In this document: positions 11,302 to 22,753 of the stretch, piece by piece
Layout: every line of letters begins with the position of its first letter
How positions within the stretch are numbered: position 1 is the first letter of the stretch
From: Primulina eburnea
Taxonomy: Eukaryota; Streptophyta; Magnoliopsida; Lamiales; Gesneriaceae
Direction: 5' to 3'
NCBI RefSeq assembly: GCF_022965805.1
Contig: NC_133104.1
Location: 21,836,912 to 21,900,911, forward strand
DNA length: 64,000 bases
Program-made: the position numbers and the translations under genes
The notes under the pieces: model-generated
Databases searched by the model: none
What the model was told of the DNA's origin: nothing
What the model saw: only the letters and a program-made list of their open reading frames with translations

Positions 11302-11799
11302 GGCCTTTGAGGATGCATTCTAAATAATCCCACTCCATTCTCTCTTGTCTCTTACAAAGCTTTCTACTATCTCTTGTGTGCGTTGATTAAAAGAGTTGTA
11401 ATATCAAAAGAGTTGTAGAAAAAGAGTGAAAGTAATACTCTCGAGTGGGTTGTAAAGTTCGTGGCTATCCTTGGAGCCCTCAAGGCCAAGTAGACGCATC
11501 GAGGCGTGGTTGTAAAAGCTAGCTTGGAGCTCCTAAAGCCAAGTCGTCATAGTGATACCTCGATCCTCATCGAGAAGGGGAGACGTAGACGATTCTTCGT
11601 CGAACTTCCATAAACATCTCTATCCATCTTTACTTTACGCATTTACTTTACTACGCATTTATTTTACGCACTTACTTTACGCATTCATTTTTATTTGTGA
11701 TTGTCCCTCAAGTCTTCCGCTTGCAATTTTTGCAAACTCGTTTTAAAAACGCTAAAGGGCCTTAAAGAACCTATTCACCCCCCCTTTAGGTTCTTCAAG

Positions 11800-11812
11800 T
11801 GGTATCAGAGCC
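11800..11812 (+). other. COP primer binding site (initiator tRNA-Met)
   Basis: TGGTATCAGAGCC, two bases after the LTR end; complementary to the 3' end of initiator tRNA-Met. Confidence 0.9.
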
Positions 11813-11834
11813 TAGTTTTTCAAAATCTTTTAAA

Positions 11835-13325
11835 ATGGCCAATCTAGCAAGCGAGTATGCCCAAGGACAATCCACGAATCGTCCCCCTCTTTTCAATGGC
11901 ACCAATTACGGATATTGGAAGAATAGAATATCTCTATAAATCCAATCCGTCGATTACGACCTTTGGAAAATAACGGTGAAAGGTCCCTATATCCCCATGA
12001 AAACGGTGGATGATAAGGAAATTCCTAAGGGAATGGATGACCTCACCAAGGACGATATGAAACTTATCTCTCAAAATGATAAAGCTATGAATATTCTTCA
12101 TTGTTCCCTAGATATGAATGAATACAACCGAATCTCGGCTTGCACCTCCGCAAAAGAGATTTGGGACAAATTGGAGATTTGCCACGAGGGAACCAATCAA
12201 GTCAAAGAAACGAAGATAGATCTTCTCCAACTCAAGTACGAGACCTTTGAGATGGAACCCAAGGAGGATATCGACACCATGTTCCGGCGGCTCACCCAAA
12301 TCATCAATGAGCTTGCCCAACTTGGTGAGAACTACCCAACTAAACAAGTGTGGAGGAGAGCCCTTCGAGCACTACCGGTGGAATGGGATGCAAAGCGCAC
12401 GGCTATCATTGAATCCAACAAGGGAGATGCGGCATCCTACGACCTTGATCAACTTCATGGGACCCTAAAGACCCATGAACTTGAAGTATCTACCCGGAAG
12501 GAGACAAAGAAAGATGACGACAAAGTAAAGGCGAAAGGGATCGCCTTGACCAGTCAACTTGAAGATAGCGACGATGAAGAAATGGCACTCCTCACTAGAA
12601 AGTTCAAAAGATTCATGCGGAGTTCCAACTTCAACAAGAAGGACAAAAAGATTTAGAAGGAAGTGACCTGCTACAACTGTCAACAAAAGGGTCACTATGC
12701 AAACAAGTGTCCCTCCAAGAAGAAGGGCGGCAAAGACAAGAAGAAGGCCCTTCTAGCCACGTGGAGCGACAGCGACAACGAAGAGGAGTCTACCCTATGC
12801 TTCATGGCAAAGGAAGATCATCTGACCGACTCGGATGACGACGAGGTACCCTCTTACGATGAATTACTCTCCGCTTACACTAGTATGTACAATAAGGCTA
12901 AGTCACTTAGAAATGAGAATAAGCAACTTAAAACTGAACTAGTGCATGACAACACTAAGCTCAAGACAAACCTAAGAGACTTAGAGAAAGCCTTCAACAA
13001 GTTCAATGTGAGTAGCGGTAAACTAGAAAACCTCTTGAGCATGCAAAGGTGTAACTTCGACAAAGGAGGTCTAGGATATGAAAAGAAATCAGTCAACTTC
13101 GCTAGTCTTATCGCAAAGGCAAAACTAAGAACACCACCAACATGCACTTACTGTTGTAAGATAGGCCACATAAGACCTAAATGCAAGAAACTTAGACACC
13201 AACACAATAAGAATAGTTATTGGAAATGGATCCCCAAATCCCCAACTACTACTAACCTCAAAAGACCCAAAGAAACGGGTACCAACTATCAAATTGTATC
13301 TCAATCTTATAGGGACAAAGGGTAG
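11835..13325 (+). pseudogene. gag: COP gag pseudogene (Sirevirus-like)
   Basis: Starts MANLASEYAQGQSTNRPPLF with FNGTNYGYWKNRIS, the usual N-terminus of copia Gag. An in-frame TAA at 11937 cuts it after 34 codons; the same frame reopens at once (IQSVDYDLWKITVKGP). The UBN2/retrotransposon-gag core runs to a TAG at 12654. The frame continues with zinc knuckle CYNCQQKGHYANKC (about 12667), an acidic and coiled-coil-like stretch (YDELLSAYTSMYNKAKSLRN) and a second knuckle CTYCCKIGHIRPKC (about 13143), then stops at 13323. Two knuckles plus a long coiled coil are typical of Sirevirus Gag. Each stop looks like a point change. No full Gag can be made. Confidence 0.9.
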
Positions 13326-13342
13326 ACAAGTTATCGAGCACT

Positions 13343-16300
13343 TGGTATCTTGACAGTGGATGCTATCGACACATGACGGGAGAAAAGAAGCTGCTACAAT
13401 CCATTCGACCAAAAGAAAAGGGATCGGTGACCTTTGGAGACAATAGCAAAGGGATCATAGAAGGCATCGGCTCAATAGGTATATCTAACTCTACTATTAT
13501 TGATGATGTACTTCTTGTGAAAGAACTTAAACATAACCTCCTAAGAATTAGTCAATTGTGCGATAGGGGTTATGAAGTCAAATTCACACCACACGATTGC
13601 ACTGTATCACTCACAACTGACAAATCCATTAGTTTCAAAGGTTATAGAAGTGAAAATGTTTACAAGGTCGATTTAAAGATTTCATCTTTTTTAAAAATAA
13701 AAATCCTTGTAACATTAAATGTTGATGACAACATTCTTTAGCATAGACGACTTGGTCATGTTGGGATGAGCACCATAGAAAAACTTTTAAAACTTGACCT
13801 AGTTTCCGGAATACCAAAGCTGAATTTAAAATTAGATTCTTTTTGTGATGCTTGTCAACTTGGTAAACACACAAAGGAATCTTTCAAAAATAAAAATTTT
13901 GTATCCACTTCTATGCCCCTTGAATTACTTCACCTAGATTTAGGTGGTCCCTCGAGGACAACCAGTCTAGGAGGTAAATCCTATGCTTTTGTCATTGTGG
14001 ATGATTTTTCACGTTTTACTTGGACATTGTTTTTAGCCCATAAAAGTGATGCCTTTTATCATTTCAAAATTTTTGTCAAAAAGGTTGAAAATGAGAAAAA
14101 TCTTTTGATCAAACAAATCCGTAGTGACCACGGAACGGAATTTCAAAATGAAAATTTTTCAATTTTTTGTCAAAACAAAGGCATTGGTCACAACTTTTCT
14201 TGTCCTAGAACTCCTCAACAAAACGGTATCGTTGAGAGGAAGAATAGGACCCTAGTAGAGATTGCAAGGACCATGCTATGTGAGCATTCTCTACCAAAAT
14301 ATTTTTGGGCTGAAGCGATGAGTTCTGCTTGTTACATCATCAATCGCGTATCAATAAGGCCAATTCTCAAGAAAACTCCATACGAACTATGGAGAGGGAG
14401 AAAGCCTAACATTTCTTACTTCCGCGCTTTTGGATCAAAATGCTTCATCCACAACAATGGTAAGGACAACCTGGGTAAGTTCGATGCTAAATCGGACAAA
14501 GGTATCTTTCTTGGTTACTCTACTTCTAGCAAAGCATATAGAGTCTTTAATAAACGCACTTTACTAGTTGAAGAATCTATTCATGTCATATTTGATGAAA
14601 CTAACCCTTGCTTGCCTAAACCTGTTGTTTCTGATGATGATGATATAGATATCCTTGGCGAAGAGTTGGAGTCCACAAGCCTAGATGATGTTCCTAAAGA
14701 TCAAGAGGACGTACCTCTTCCGAAGGAGTGGACTACGCACAAGGATCATCCCATGGACCTCATCATTGGTAGCCCATCGAAGGGAGTATCTACTCGCTCC
14801 TCTAATATGTGCAATTATCTTGCTTTTCTTTCTCACATAGAGCCTAAGAACATAGAAGAAGCTTTACTTGATGATTCTTGGATTATTGCTATGCAAGATG
14901 AACTAAATGAATTTAGAAGGAATAAAGTTTGGAATCTTGTACCTAGACCCACTGATAGACCTGTCATAGGAACTAAATGGGTATTAAGGAACAAGTTAGA
15001 TGAGCATGGTACAATCACTAGAAATAAAGCTAGGCTAGTAGCTAAAGGATATAGTCAAGAAGAGGGAATTGATTATGATGAGACTTATGCCCCTGTTGCT
15101 AGACTAGAATCCATTCGCATGCTACTTGCTTTTGCTTGCTCTAGAGACTTTAAATTGTTTCAAATGGATGTTAAAAGTGCTTTTCTTAATGGAGATTTGA
15201 AAGAAGAAGTGTATGTTGAGCAACCTGTTGGTTTTGAAGATGTGCACTTATCTGATTATGTGTATAAACTTGATAAGGCTTTGTATGGTTTGAAACAAGC
15301 TCCTAGAGCTTGGTATGAGAAATTGTCTACTTTCTTGCTGTCTAATGGTTTTTGTAGGGGCAAAGTTGATATTACCTTGTTTACCTTGACTAAAGATAAT
15401 GATTTGCTGATAGTACAAATATATGTAGATGATATTATTTTTGGTGCTACTAATGAACACTTGTGTAGAGATTTTTCTAAGCTTATGCAGGATCACTTTG
15501 AGATGAGCATGATGGGCGAGCTCAACTACTTCCTTGGTCTCCAAATCAAGCAATGCAAGGATGGTTTCTTTGTCAACCAAGGGAAGTACATCAAGGAGAT
15601 GCTCAAAAAGTTTGGGATGGAGTCTTCCAAAGCCTCATCCACACCTATGAGCACGACAGTCAGACTCGACAAAGATGAGGGAGGTAAACCTGTTGACCAA
15701 AAGTTATTTCGTAGCATGATTGGCTCCCTACTCTATGCGACTGCTAGTAGACCTGACATTATGTTTAGTGTTTGCTTGTGTGCACGATTTCAATAATGTC
15801 CAAAGGAATCACACTTATTCGCCTTAAAACGCATTTTCAAATATCTTTCAAATACTCCAAATCTCGGATTATGGTATTCTAAGAACTCATTTTTCGATTT
15901 AAAAGCTTACTGTGATGCCGACTTTGGAGGATATAAGGTGGATAGAAAGAGCACTAGTGGTACTTGTTTCTTTTTGGGAAATTGCTTGGTGTCATGGTTT
16001 TCTAAAAAGCAAAACTTTGTTGCACTTTCAACGACCGAGGCCGAGTATGTGGCTGCCGGTAGTTGTTGTGCACAAATTCTTTGGATGAAGTATCAATTAC
16101 TCGACTATGGTGTTACTTTTTCAAAAATTCCAATCTTTTGTGATAATACAAGCACCATAAGTCTAACAAAGAATCCAGTTCAACATTCTCGTACAAAACA
16201 TATTGACATTCGACATCATTTGATTCGTGATCACATTGAGCAAAATGATGTTGAACTTCACTATGTTGACACCAAGAATCAAATTGCTGATATTTTTACA

Positions 16301-16363
16301 AAACCACTAGATGAATCTACTTTTACTCGTTTGCGTGGTGAACTTGGCATGATTGAGTTGTAA
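13343..16363 (+). pseudogene. pol: COP pol pseudogene: protease, integrase, RT, RNase H
   Basis: A frameshift between 13325 and 13343 separates it from gag. Protease is marked by WYLDSGCYRHMTG (13343 on). The GAG-pre-integrase domain has [17 protein letters not shown], but the expected tryptophan is a TAG stop at 13739. Integrase follows ([34 protein letters not shown]), then RT ([31 protein letters not shown] near 15422) and RNase H (YCDADFGG near 15908; LSTTEAEYVA; NPVQHSRTKHIDIRHHLI). A TAA at 15794 splits RT from RNase H; the frame then runs to TAA at 16361. The RT active-site YVDD is intact. The longest open part is 676 codons. All enzymatic domains are recognisable, but a single polyprotein is impossible. 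Confidence 0.92.
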
Positions 16364-16885
16364 ACATTAGTCAAATACTCACATATTTGTTAAATTGAGG
16401 GGGAGTATTATTAATGTGAGCATTATAATGTCGGATAATACAAATTAATTGTATTTATCCATAATTATGGCTCAACATTCTTTTATGTGCTAAATATTTT
16501 AAATTTTAGGTGTTCCTCATCTTGGCTCCTTCGGAATCACCGTTCCTTATTCGGATGCTTCGTTTCACTTCGGATCCACCGAACGTGTTCGGATCGTCCG
16601 AGGATGCGGATTCTTAGCTTATGTTTTTGTTATCTTTATGCATCATTGTATAAAAGACTTGCATTTATTAGTGGATATTTTACCTGTTTATTTGTCTCTC
16701 TTTATGCTTATGTCTTTTTGATTATCGCAAAAAGGGGGAGAATTTATTTGGTTAAAATTGCTATTAATTCAACCTCTTAGACTTGTTATTTGATTAAGGG
16801 GGAGTTATTTAATAACCATTAGATTATGTTGATTATTGTTTCTCAATTTTTAACCAAGTTTTGTGATCATCAAAAAGGGGGAGAT
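16364..16885 (+). other. COP post-pol spacer with repeated polypurine tracts
   Basis: No convincing gene; the 97-codon frame at 16487 has no env features. Purine tracts of the form AGGGGGAG occur at 16396-16406, 16729-16742, 16795-16804 and 16871-16884, the last directly before the LTR. A small cluster of TTCGGA/TCCGAA palindromes lies at 16529-16612. Multiple PPT copies upstream of the 3' LTR are a known Sirevirus trait. Confidence 0.75.
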
Positions 16886-18037
16886 TGTTACGCCTTAAAC
16901 GCATACAAATCTCGAGGATGAGATTAATGTTTTTAATGCTGTAACATATCCCAAAGTTTTTGTTTTGATGATACCAAAACTTGGATTAAAAATTTACTAA
17001 TGTTTTATATTGAGGCATGCAGGAAATTAAGAACAAGGTTACGTTCGGAAGATCCGAAATTTGGTTCGGACGTTCCGAAATTGTGCCAATCAGAAGCAAA
17101 ATAGAAGCTGTTCGGAAGCTGCGAGGAGCAAGTTCGGACGTTCCGACGACTGGATCGGACGTTCCGAACACAAGCAATCAAATCACTTCAATCCGGAGAC
17201 AAATTGATCTGACTGTTGATTGAGTAGATTTCGGACGCTACGATGGACATGATCGGAAGCTACGAAGTGTTGAAGATTTCAAATCTCCGGAAACGCGGGA
17301 ATGTTCGGACGGTACGAACTGGAGTTCGGACCTTCCGAAGTTGTTCATACACTGTCTAAAAGAACTGTTCAGAAGAAACGAAGTTTGATCGGTCCCTCCG
17401 AAGCATATGTTCGGACCCTACGAAGTCAAGAACGGAAGATCCGAAGTCATTCCAGAATTACGCAAATTGATTTCAATCACATCGGACGTTCCGAAGTATA
17501 AACAGAAGATCCGAACCTTGGCGTCCAAGACTAGTATAAATAGGCCTTTGAGGATGCATTCTCAATAATCCCACTCCATTCTCTCTTGTCTCTTACAAAG
17601 CTTTCTACTATCTCTTGTGTGCGTTGATTAAAAGAGTTGTAATATCAAAAAGTTGTAGAAAAAGAGTGAAAGTAATACTCTCGAGTGGGTTGTAAAGTTC
17701 GTGGCTATCCTTGGAGCCCTCAAGGCCAAGTAGACGCATCGAGGCGTGGTTGTAAAAGCTAGCTTGGAGCTCCTAAAGCCAAGTCGTCATAGTGATACCT
17801 CGATCCTCATCGAGAAGGGGAGACGTAGACGATTCTTCGTCGAACTTCCATAAACATCTCTATCCCTCTTTACTTTACGCATTTACTTTACTACGCATTT
17901 ATTTTACGCAATTACTTTACGCATTCATTTTTATTTGTGATTGTCCCTCAAGTCTTCCGCTTGCAATTTTTGCAAACTCGTTTTAAAAACGCTAAAGGGC
18001 CTTAAAGAACCTATTCACCCCCCCTTTAGGTTCTTCA
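16886..18037 (+). repeat. COP 3' LTR
   Basis: 1152 bp, same termini as the 5' LTR. Differences seen by eye include one A deletion near 17650 and substitutions near 16993, 17565, 17866 and 17912. Palindrome array at 17043-17516 and TATA at 17535-17542. Confidence 0.95.
17043..17516. repeat. Palindrome array, COP 3' LTR
   Basis: Copy of 10802-11275; no difference between the two arrays was noticed by eye. Confidence 0.85.
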
Positions 18038-18042
18038 CGGAT

Positions 18043-18144
18043 GAACTCCGTAACAGTCTAGTCTCCCTGTCTCAGGGTCATGAACTCCCTGGTCAATCTA
18101 GAATGCACTTCGTCAGTAAAATATTTGGAGTAGAATACCTCCGT
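18043..18144 (-). pseudogene. gag: Gypsy gag fragment, middle piece
   Basis: Minus strand reads TEVFYSKYFTDEVHSRLTRE, FMTLRQGD, a TAG stop, then TVTEFIR. It joins 19884-20160 upstream and 10558-10644 downstream once the solo LTR and COP are removed. The first in-frame stop shows the gag was already dead or has since decayed. Confidence 0.8.
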
Positions 18145-18689
18145 TGTGAGAACCCGAAATTTTACGATCCAAAGCAAATCAAGTAAGTAATACGAACTTG
18201 AAATTTAACTCAAACTAAGCTCAAAAATGTTTGTTCCAACTAAATAACTTGAATATTAACTTAGATTTTCATTAAATTTAACTCGAGGAAGCAACTTCAA
18301 AGCTCGGGAATGAGCTCAACAGGAGGCCAAGCTACAAGTAACCGCACCCATCAAAGTATTGTCACGGGAGGAGTAAAACCCGAGCTCAAGAACACGATCT
18401 GTCAGCTCAAAGCAGCTCAACCAAGTTTTCCCTAATAGGACGAAAAAGGGACCTATAAGTTGAGCCAAGAGTTTGGACAAATTAAATGTGCAAGAAATGA
18501 CCTTCGCATTAACCTATGAAGGACCTGCGGGAGGAGCTAAGAGTTAGGACATAATTATGGTGTAAGAAATGACACCCTTGATGCTTAATATGGATCTTGA
18601 TAATTTATTAACCCCTGACTAAATTTATTCCATACCTTGGAGAGCAAGGAGGCGTGCACTTGGGGAGGTGAGAAGCCATTTTTGGCACC

Positions 18690-18697
18690 TATAAATA
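18690..18697 (+). promoter_or_regulatory. Solo LTR TATA box
   Basis: CCTATAAATAAACC, followed by a leader with CTCTCTCCCTCTCCC; plausible LTR promoter. Confidence 0.6.
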
Positions 18698-19214
18698 AAC
18701 CATGCCATACCAACACAAACCACACCAAAAACTCCACTCAAAAGCTCCAAAATTTCGGACCTCTCTCCCTCTCCCAACAGCATTCGGCCGAACCCAAGAA
18801 AAGGATGGAAGGATTTTGAACAGTCCAAAGTTTGCTAACCCGTGCTGAGGTGCTCCTCGATCGAAGATAGTATTTGTTGGAGTTGCGCCGAAGTGCTGCC
18901 GAAATTTCAAGAAAGAGCTTTGTATAAAAATCAAGTAAGTGGGATTTTGTTGTACGTATCTTCTTTATATTTTTAAACTTTGATATAGATAACGTGACAT
19001 GCATGTTGATATGTCTTTTTCGAAAATATTGGTTTGTTCTGTTTAAAAATTTGATCGATTATGTTTTCTTGCTATGCTTCAAAATTCGTTGATTCCGCTG
19101 AACTCGTTTGAAACTCTGATATTTGAAAGCTCTGATACATTCCGTCTAATAAAATATGAAATCTTTGTTACATTGTTACGATTCAATTTGAAATGGGACA
19201 AGAATTGTGATACT

Positions 19215-19318
19215 GTCTGGCCCCCAATGGTGGGTATAAAACCATTTCTATTTGGCCCCCAATGGTGGGTATAAAACCATTTCTGTCTGGCCCCCATCGG
19301 TGGGTATAAAACCGAGTT
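19215..19318. repeat. 35-bp tandem triplication in the solo LTR
   Basis: Three copies of a unit with GGCCCCCAATGGTGGGTATA at 19219, 19254 and 19289; the third has CATCGG in place of CAATGG. The period is exactly 35 bases. Confidence 0.9.
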
Positions 19319-19883
19319 TTGGCCTCACCCCTTAGAGGAGTAACATATTGGGGACAATTTGACCATGGAAATGAGATGAGTAACAGTGTTCTGTTTGTTA
19401 TAATCTGATCTGTTTCTGAACCATTCTGAAAAATCTGATTCGTTCTGAATTATCTGTCTCATATTTGTTCATTGCAATATGATAGGTTAAAGGTAATAAG
19501 ATTTGAAAGATTGTTAAAGAACTGTTTTAAAGAATTAAGTTCTATATGTATCTTTGGAATCGATCGACCCCCACTTGCTGAGTGTTTCCCAAAACACTCA
19601 CCCCCTTACAAATTTCAGATAAAAATGAAGAACAAATAAATGAGGAGGAGCAGGAAGCTTTCTGGGGTTGGTGATCGCTCAAGAGCAAGAATCAAGTTAT
19701 CCCTTTTGTTTAGTTTTCCGCATTTCGCAACTCTGATGTATTTTATTTCCTTGTCGTTGTAAGAAAATACTTTATTTATGAAAAAGACTGGTTTGATTTG
19801 ATACGAGGCTTTATTGTTTTCAATATAATTGTTAAACAATTCCGGATGTCACCGACGCTTCGGACTTGGGGCGTGACATCTGT

Positions 19884-20160
19884 GAACCTCGTCCAACTCA
19901 GTGTAGCCAAGTTCAGGGCTACTGATGCTCCTTCCCACCATAAGCGGGCATCTCCTCCGAATAGATAGGTGGCACAACGAACTCTGTCCGCATCTCCAAG
20001 CTCTATGAACTCGAAGACAACCTCGAGGGACTTAATCCAGCCCTCGGCAATCATGGGATCTGTCGTCCCTAAAAACTCCTTCGGCCACATCTTCATAAAC
20101 CTCTCATAAGTAGCCTCGGGCCCTGTCGGCCTGGCTGTCACAGCATTGTTCCCCGCAAAC
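19884..20160 (-). pseudogene. gag: Gypsy gag fragment, N-terminal piece
   Basis: Minus strand encodes NAVTARPTGPEATYERFMKM, then WPKEFLGTTDPMIAEGWIKS and GGDARLWWEGAS, ending TLSWTRFT at the solo LTR. This is the retrotransposon-gag domain of a gypsy family different from G1-G9. The open frame is 121 codons only because it reads on into the LTR; the last 30 or so residues are not gag. The fragment abuts G3 at 20161. Its 5' and 3' parts are lost. Confidence 0.85.
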
Positions 20161-20785
20161 TGTAAGGCTCAAGATTTATTAGTCTTCATTGACGAAATAC
20201 TCAAAAGATATGAGTATGCATGATATATGGCTTGAGATTTATTAGTTTTCATTAATATGATACTCAGAGATATGAGAACGCATGACATGCAATGAGGGTA
20301 GAAAATGCACGAGAAATTAGAGTTTTGAGTACAAAATAGACCGCACCCGCGGTAACATAATTCTGAATTTTGAAGGTGAGGCCGAAGCCACACCGCACCT
20401 GCGGTCGATGTCCAGTAGGGTAGGAAATTTTATTCGAATCAAGATCGCACCCACGGTCAAGGAGGGACCGCACCTGTGGCCGTCGAATTTCAGAAAATGA
20501 AAGTGCTGCCGAAGCATGAGCTCACCCACGCTCCTTGAGCTACCGCAACCGCGGTCATGCGTGCCACTTGAAAAATGAGCCATGTGTTATTTGCCATGCA
20601 ATTTAAATGTTGAATCTTCATTCAGATTGAGACCACTGAGAAAAAGGAGAACAAATCCAGAAAAGCTTCAAAGTTTTCCTCATAGCTTTGAAGTAAGATT
20701 TATCAAGATTTAGCCATCCGATTTGTATTCCGAGTTGAGATTCTTGCTCCTTGCATCAAGTGCTATCTAAGGATGTAAGTATTGT
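20161..20785 (+). repeat. G3 LTR, 5' piece
   Basis: Starts TGTAAGGCTC and resembles the G1 LTR start. It holds a palindrome array at 20338-20560 (CCGCACCCGCGGT type, more decayed than G1) and the donor-like GGATGTAAGT at 20771-20780. G4 inserted just downstream of the donor. Confidence 0.82.
20338..20560. repeat. Palindrome array, CCGCACCCGCGGT type, in G3 LTR
   Basis: About six copies, e.g. GACCGCACCCGCGGT near 20339 and ACCGCACCTGCGGTC near 20391; others degraded to CCCACGGTC or CAACCGCGGTC. Confidence 0.7.
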
Positions 20786-21080
20786 TGTGGGGACCCGGAC
20801 GCTGATCTGTCTTATTAATCATCTTTGGGATTTAATTATCAATTAAGATAAATCAGGGTCTAAAAATTTTTCTTTTTAAAATAAAGTGCGGAAGGTAATG
20901 GCATCTATTGATTATACAAATCAGTATAATAATTATACAAGTCTTGTACAACATACTCTAATTCAAACTAGTCTAAGGTTCAAATACTAAATTTCAAGTA
21001 TTAAACTAACTCTACAATAAGTCCGGAATCACCACGCTAACTCGTCTTCTCTCATCTTCATCTCGACCCTGATCCAGCCC

Positions 21081-21136
21081 CACCTGTTGTCATGCACACA
21101 TACAAAACAAGACAACAGACGGATAACTCCGGTGAG
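21081..21136 (-). other. Conserved double-hairpin block (G4 3' LTR)
   Basis: Sense strand has CTGTTGTCTTG pairing with CATGACAACAG. Hairpin 1 reads CCGGAGTTATCCGT in this copy, losing one pair; the other LTR (27082-27137) keeps CCGGAGTTATCCGG. Confidence 0.6.
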
Positions 21137-22376
21137 AATAAATCCCAGTATAAAACATGGTAAGCATGTATATAAACAAACTAATTTATAAAACATGCTA
21201 TCATGTATAGAAACAATCTATTTCATAATCTATGAAATTAATCAAGTAAGCATGCAACTCAATTCAGATAAACATGCATATAAACAATCTTAATCATAAA
21301 ACATGCTAACCCAACTGAAAGCAGTAATGATGGGTCCCATGATCTAGGAGCCACATCCATATAAGCATGCAGTTCTAATAAAATCATGTCTAGACTTGAC
21401 TCGATCTATAACTCTAGGGATCCCGTTGTGAATAAGACGTCACTGACTGTCACCTACCCTACCAATCGTGGTGCTGTACGTCTTATTCCTAGATTTCGGC
21501 CTGATCTGTATCCGCATCTACAATAGGGGCGGTGATCTTCCCCTAAGCTGAGATATCGCCGAACATCTAGAAGTCTGCCTGATCTCCAGACTGTCCTATC
21601 TTAATGCATGAATACACAATCTGTAAACAAACATAATCATTCTAATGCAATGCCACAAGATCTGTAAACAAAGCATAGCAAGATTTGTATACAAGTTCTA
21701 TAAACAAATCTATAAACAATCATATCAAAACATAAATAATAGTCTAGTATGTGATTTTATTGGGAAACTCAAATGAGATCTGATTTGAGTTATATCTTCC
21801 CAGATATCACATGAATTATACCTTTGTCGTCCCGGTCTGACGAAGATGATGTCCTGTATTCAACTCTGTCCATATCAAATCTGAAATGACAATATCGAAT
21901 ACGCTGTATCAGTGAATAATTCAAGACACAATCTGTTCTTATCAATACTCAAATCAGTACATAATCTGATCAATATCTGAATAAGATACAATCTGATCCA
22001 TATCAATAATATCACAATCTAATCGAAGTCATATCTGAATCTGATTAATCTAAATCAATACTGAATCTGATCAATCTAAATCAACTGATGTTTCGACGGC
22101 ATACTAATACAATCTGAATAACTCCGTCAATCTGAACATCACAAATATAATACTGAACTCATAATCTGTGTCAATACAATTCATACCCTGAATACTAACA
22201 CACTTCTGATATACAATCTCAGTCAATATCTTTCAAAAATCATAAAAATTACAGGAACAGTCTGTTCTTTAATCTGACTTCAATTCTACAATATCTACGG
22301 TAGCAGAAACGCCATATCTGAATCATATTCAATTCTGACAATATCATAAATTTAAATCTTGTCTAAACGTAACAAA

Positions 22377-22386
22377 ACTTACGTCC
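22377..22386 (-). promoter_or_regulatory. Donor-like splice site, G4 3' LTR
   Basis: Minus strand GGACGTAAGT. The functional counterpart for a G4 transcript would be at 35993-36002 in the 5' LTR. Confidence 0.4.
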
Positions 22387-22608
22387 AGTTGTAGCCTGTG
22401 TTGATAGGAACACAGTACTGAAGTCGGATTCAAAATCAGACGGACGGATTTTGCACAATCACGATCCCAAGCTACCCGGACAAATTTCCAAAGTTCCTTT
22501 CGTTTTCTTTCTTTTTCCTTATTCTGAATTGCTTGCATATATATATATCTATATATATCTCGTGCATGCAATTATACGTGGCTTCTCCAAAATTTGCCAC
22601 AAAACCAC

Positions 22609-22741
22609 TCGCGCATATGCGCGCTTCATCTCGCGCATATGCGCCAAAGATTCTGGAGCTGTCGCGCATATGCGCGCATTATCTCGCGCATATTCTGGAC
22701 TCCTCGCGCATATGCGCGTGTTTCTTCGCGCATGTGCGCGG
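22609..22741. repeat. Array of CGCGCATATGCGCG palindromes, G4 3' LTR
   Basis: Six copies or part-copies of a 14-bp perfect palindrome with CATATG core; the last has CATGTG. One copy is shortened to CGCGCATAT compared with the other LTR, which has 11 more bases at 36309-36319. Confidence 0.9.
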
Positions 22742-22753
22742 GTCATTTCGTTT

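Larger units (their letters stand above)
10645..11797 (+). repeat. COP 5' LTR
   Basis: TGTTACGCC...GGTTCTTCA, direct repeat of 16886-18037. It contains the palindrome array (10802-11275), then the TATA box at 11294-11301 and a leader rich in CTCTTGTCTC. No gene; ORFs of 60-68 codons in it are duplicated in the other LTR. Confidence 0.95.
10645..18037 (+). mobile_element. COP: complete Ty1/copia element, Sirevirus-like, genes broken
   Basis: A 7393-bp element bounded by TSD CGGAT (10640-10644 and 18038-18042), with LTRs of 1153 and 1152 bp that differ at about six places by eye. Order is LTR, PBS, gag, protease, integrase, RT, RNase H, PPT, LTR; integrase before RT is the copia order. Two gag zinc knuckles, the coiled-coil-like gag tail, several extra polypurine tracts before the 3' LTR and palindrome arrays in the LTR all fit the Sirevirus lineage. 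Despite its young LTRs the coding region has at least four in-frame stops and one frameshift. Confidence 0.93.
18145..19878 (+). mobile_element. Solo LTR of a Ty3/gypsy-like element
   Basis: 1734 bp, TGTGAGAACC...GGGGCGTGACA, inserted in the gag fragment. Flanks are TCCGT (18140-18144) and TCTGT (19879-19883), a 5-bp TSD with one CpG-to-TpG change. Removing the insert restores the gag frame (RFT-EVFYSKY), which confirms both ends. It has a TATA box (18690-18697), a 35-bp triplication (19215-19318) and a CACTTGCTGAGTG segment common in gypsy LTRs. No internal region remains, so LTR-LTR recombination is the likely origin. No gene. Confidence 0.88.

Noticed and set aside
16487..16780. Possible env-like gene of COP after pol
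   Set aside because: Only 97 codons, overlaps palindromes and PPT copies, and lacks a clear signal peptide or conserved env motif.
19776..19883. C-terminal 30 or so residues of the 121-codon frame as gag
   Set aside because: They translate the end of the solo LTR; the true gag continues at 18144 downward.
10558..20160. G2 and G3 LTRs as the two LTRs of one element with the minus-strand gag as its interior
   Set aside because: The gag is on the opposite strand and of another family, there is no PBS after G2 and no PPT before G3, and the LTR sequences are different subfamilies.
22609..22741. CRISPR array
   Set aside because: Short palindromic repeats with irregular spacing inside a plant LTR; no constant spacer length, leader or cas genes.
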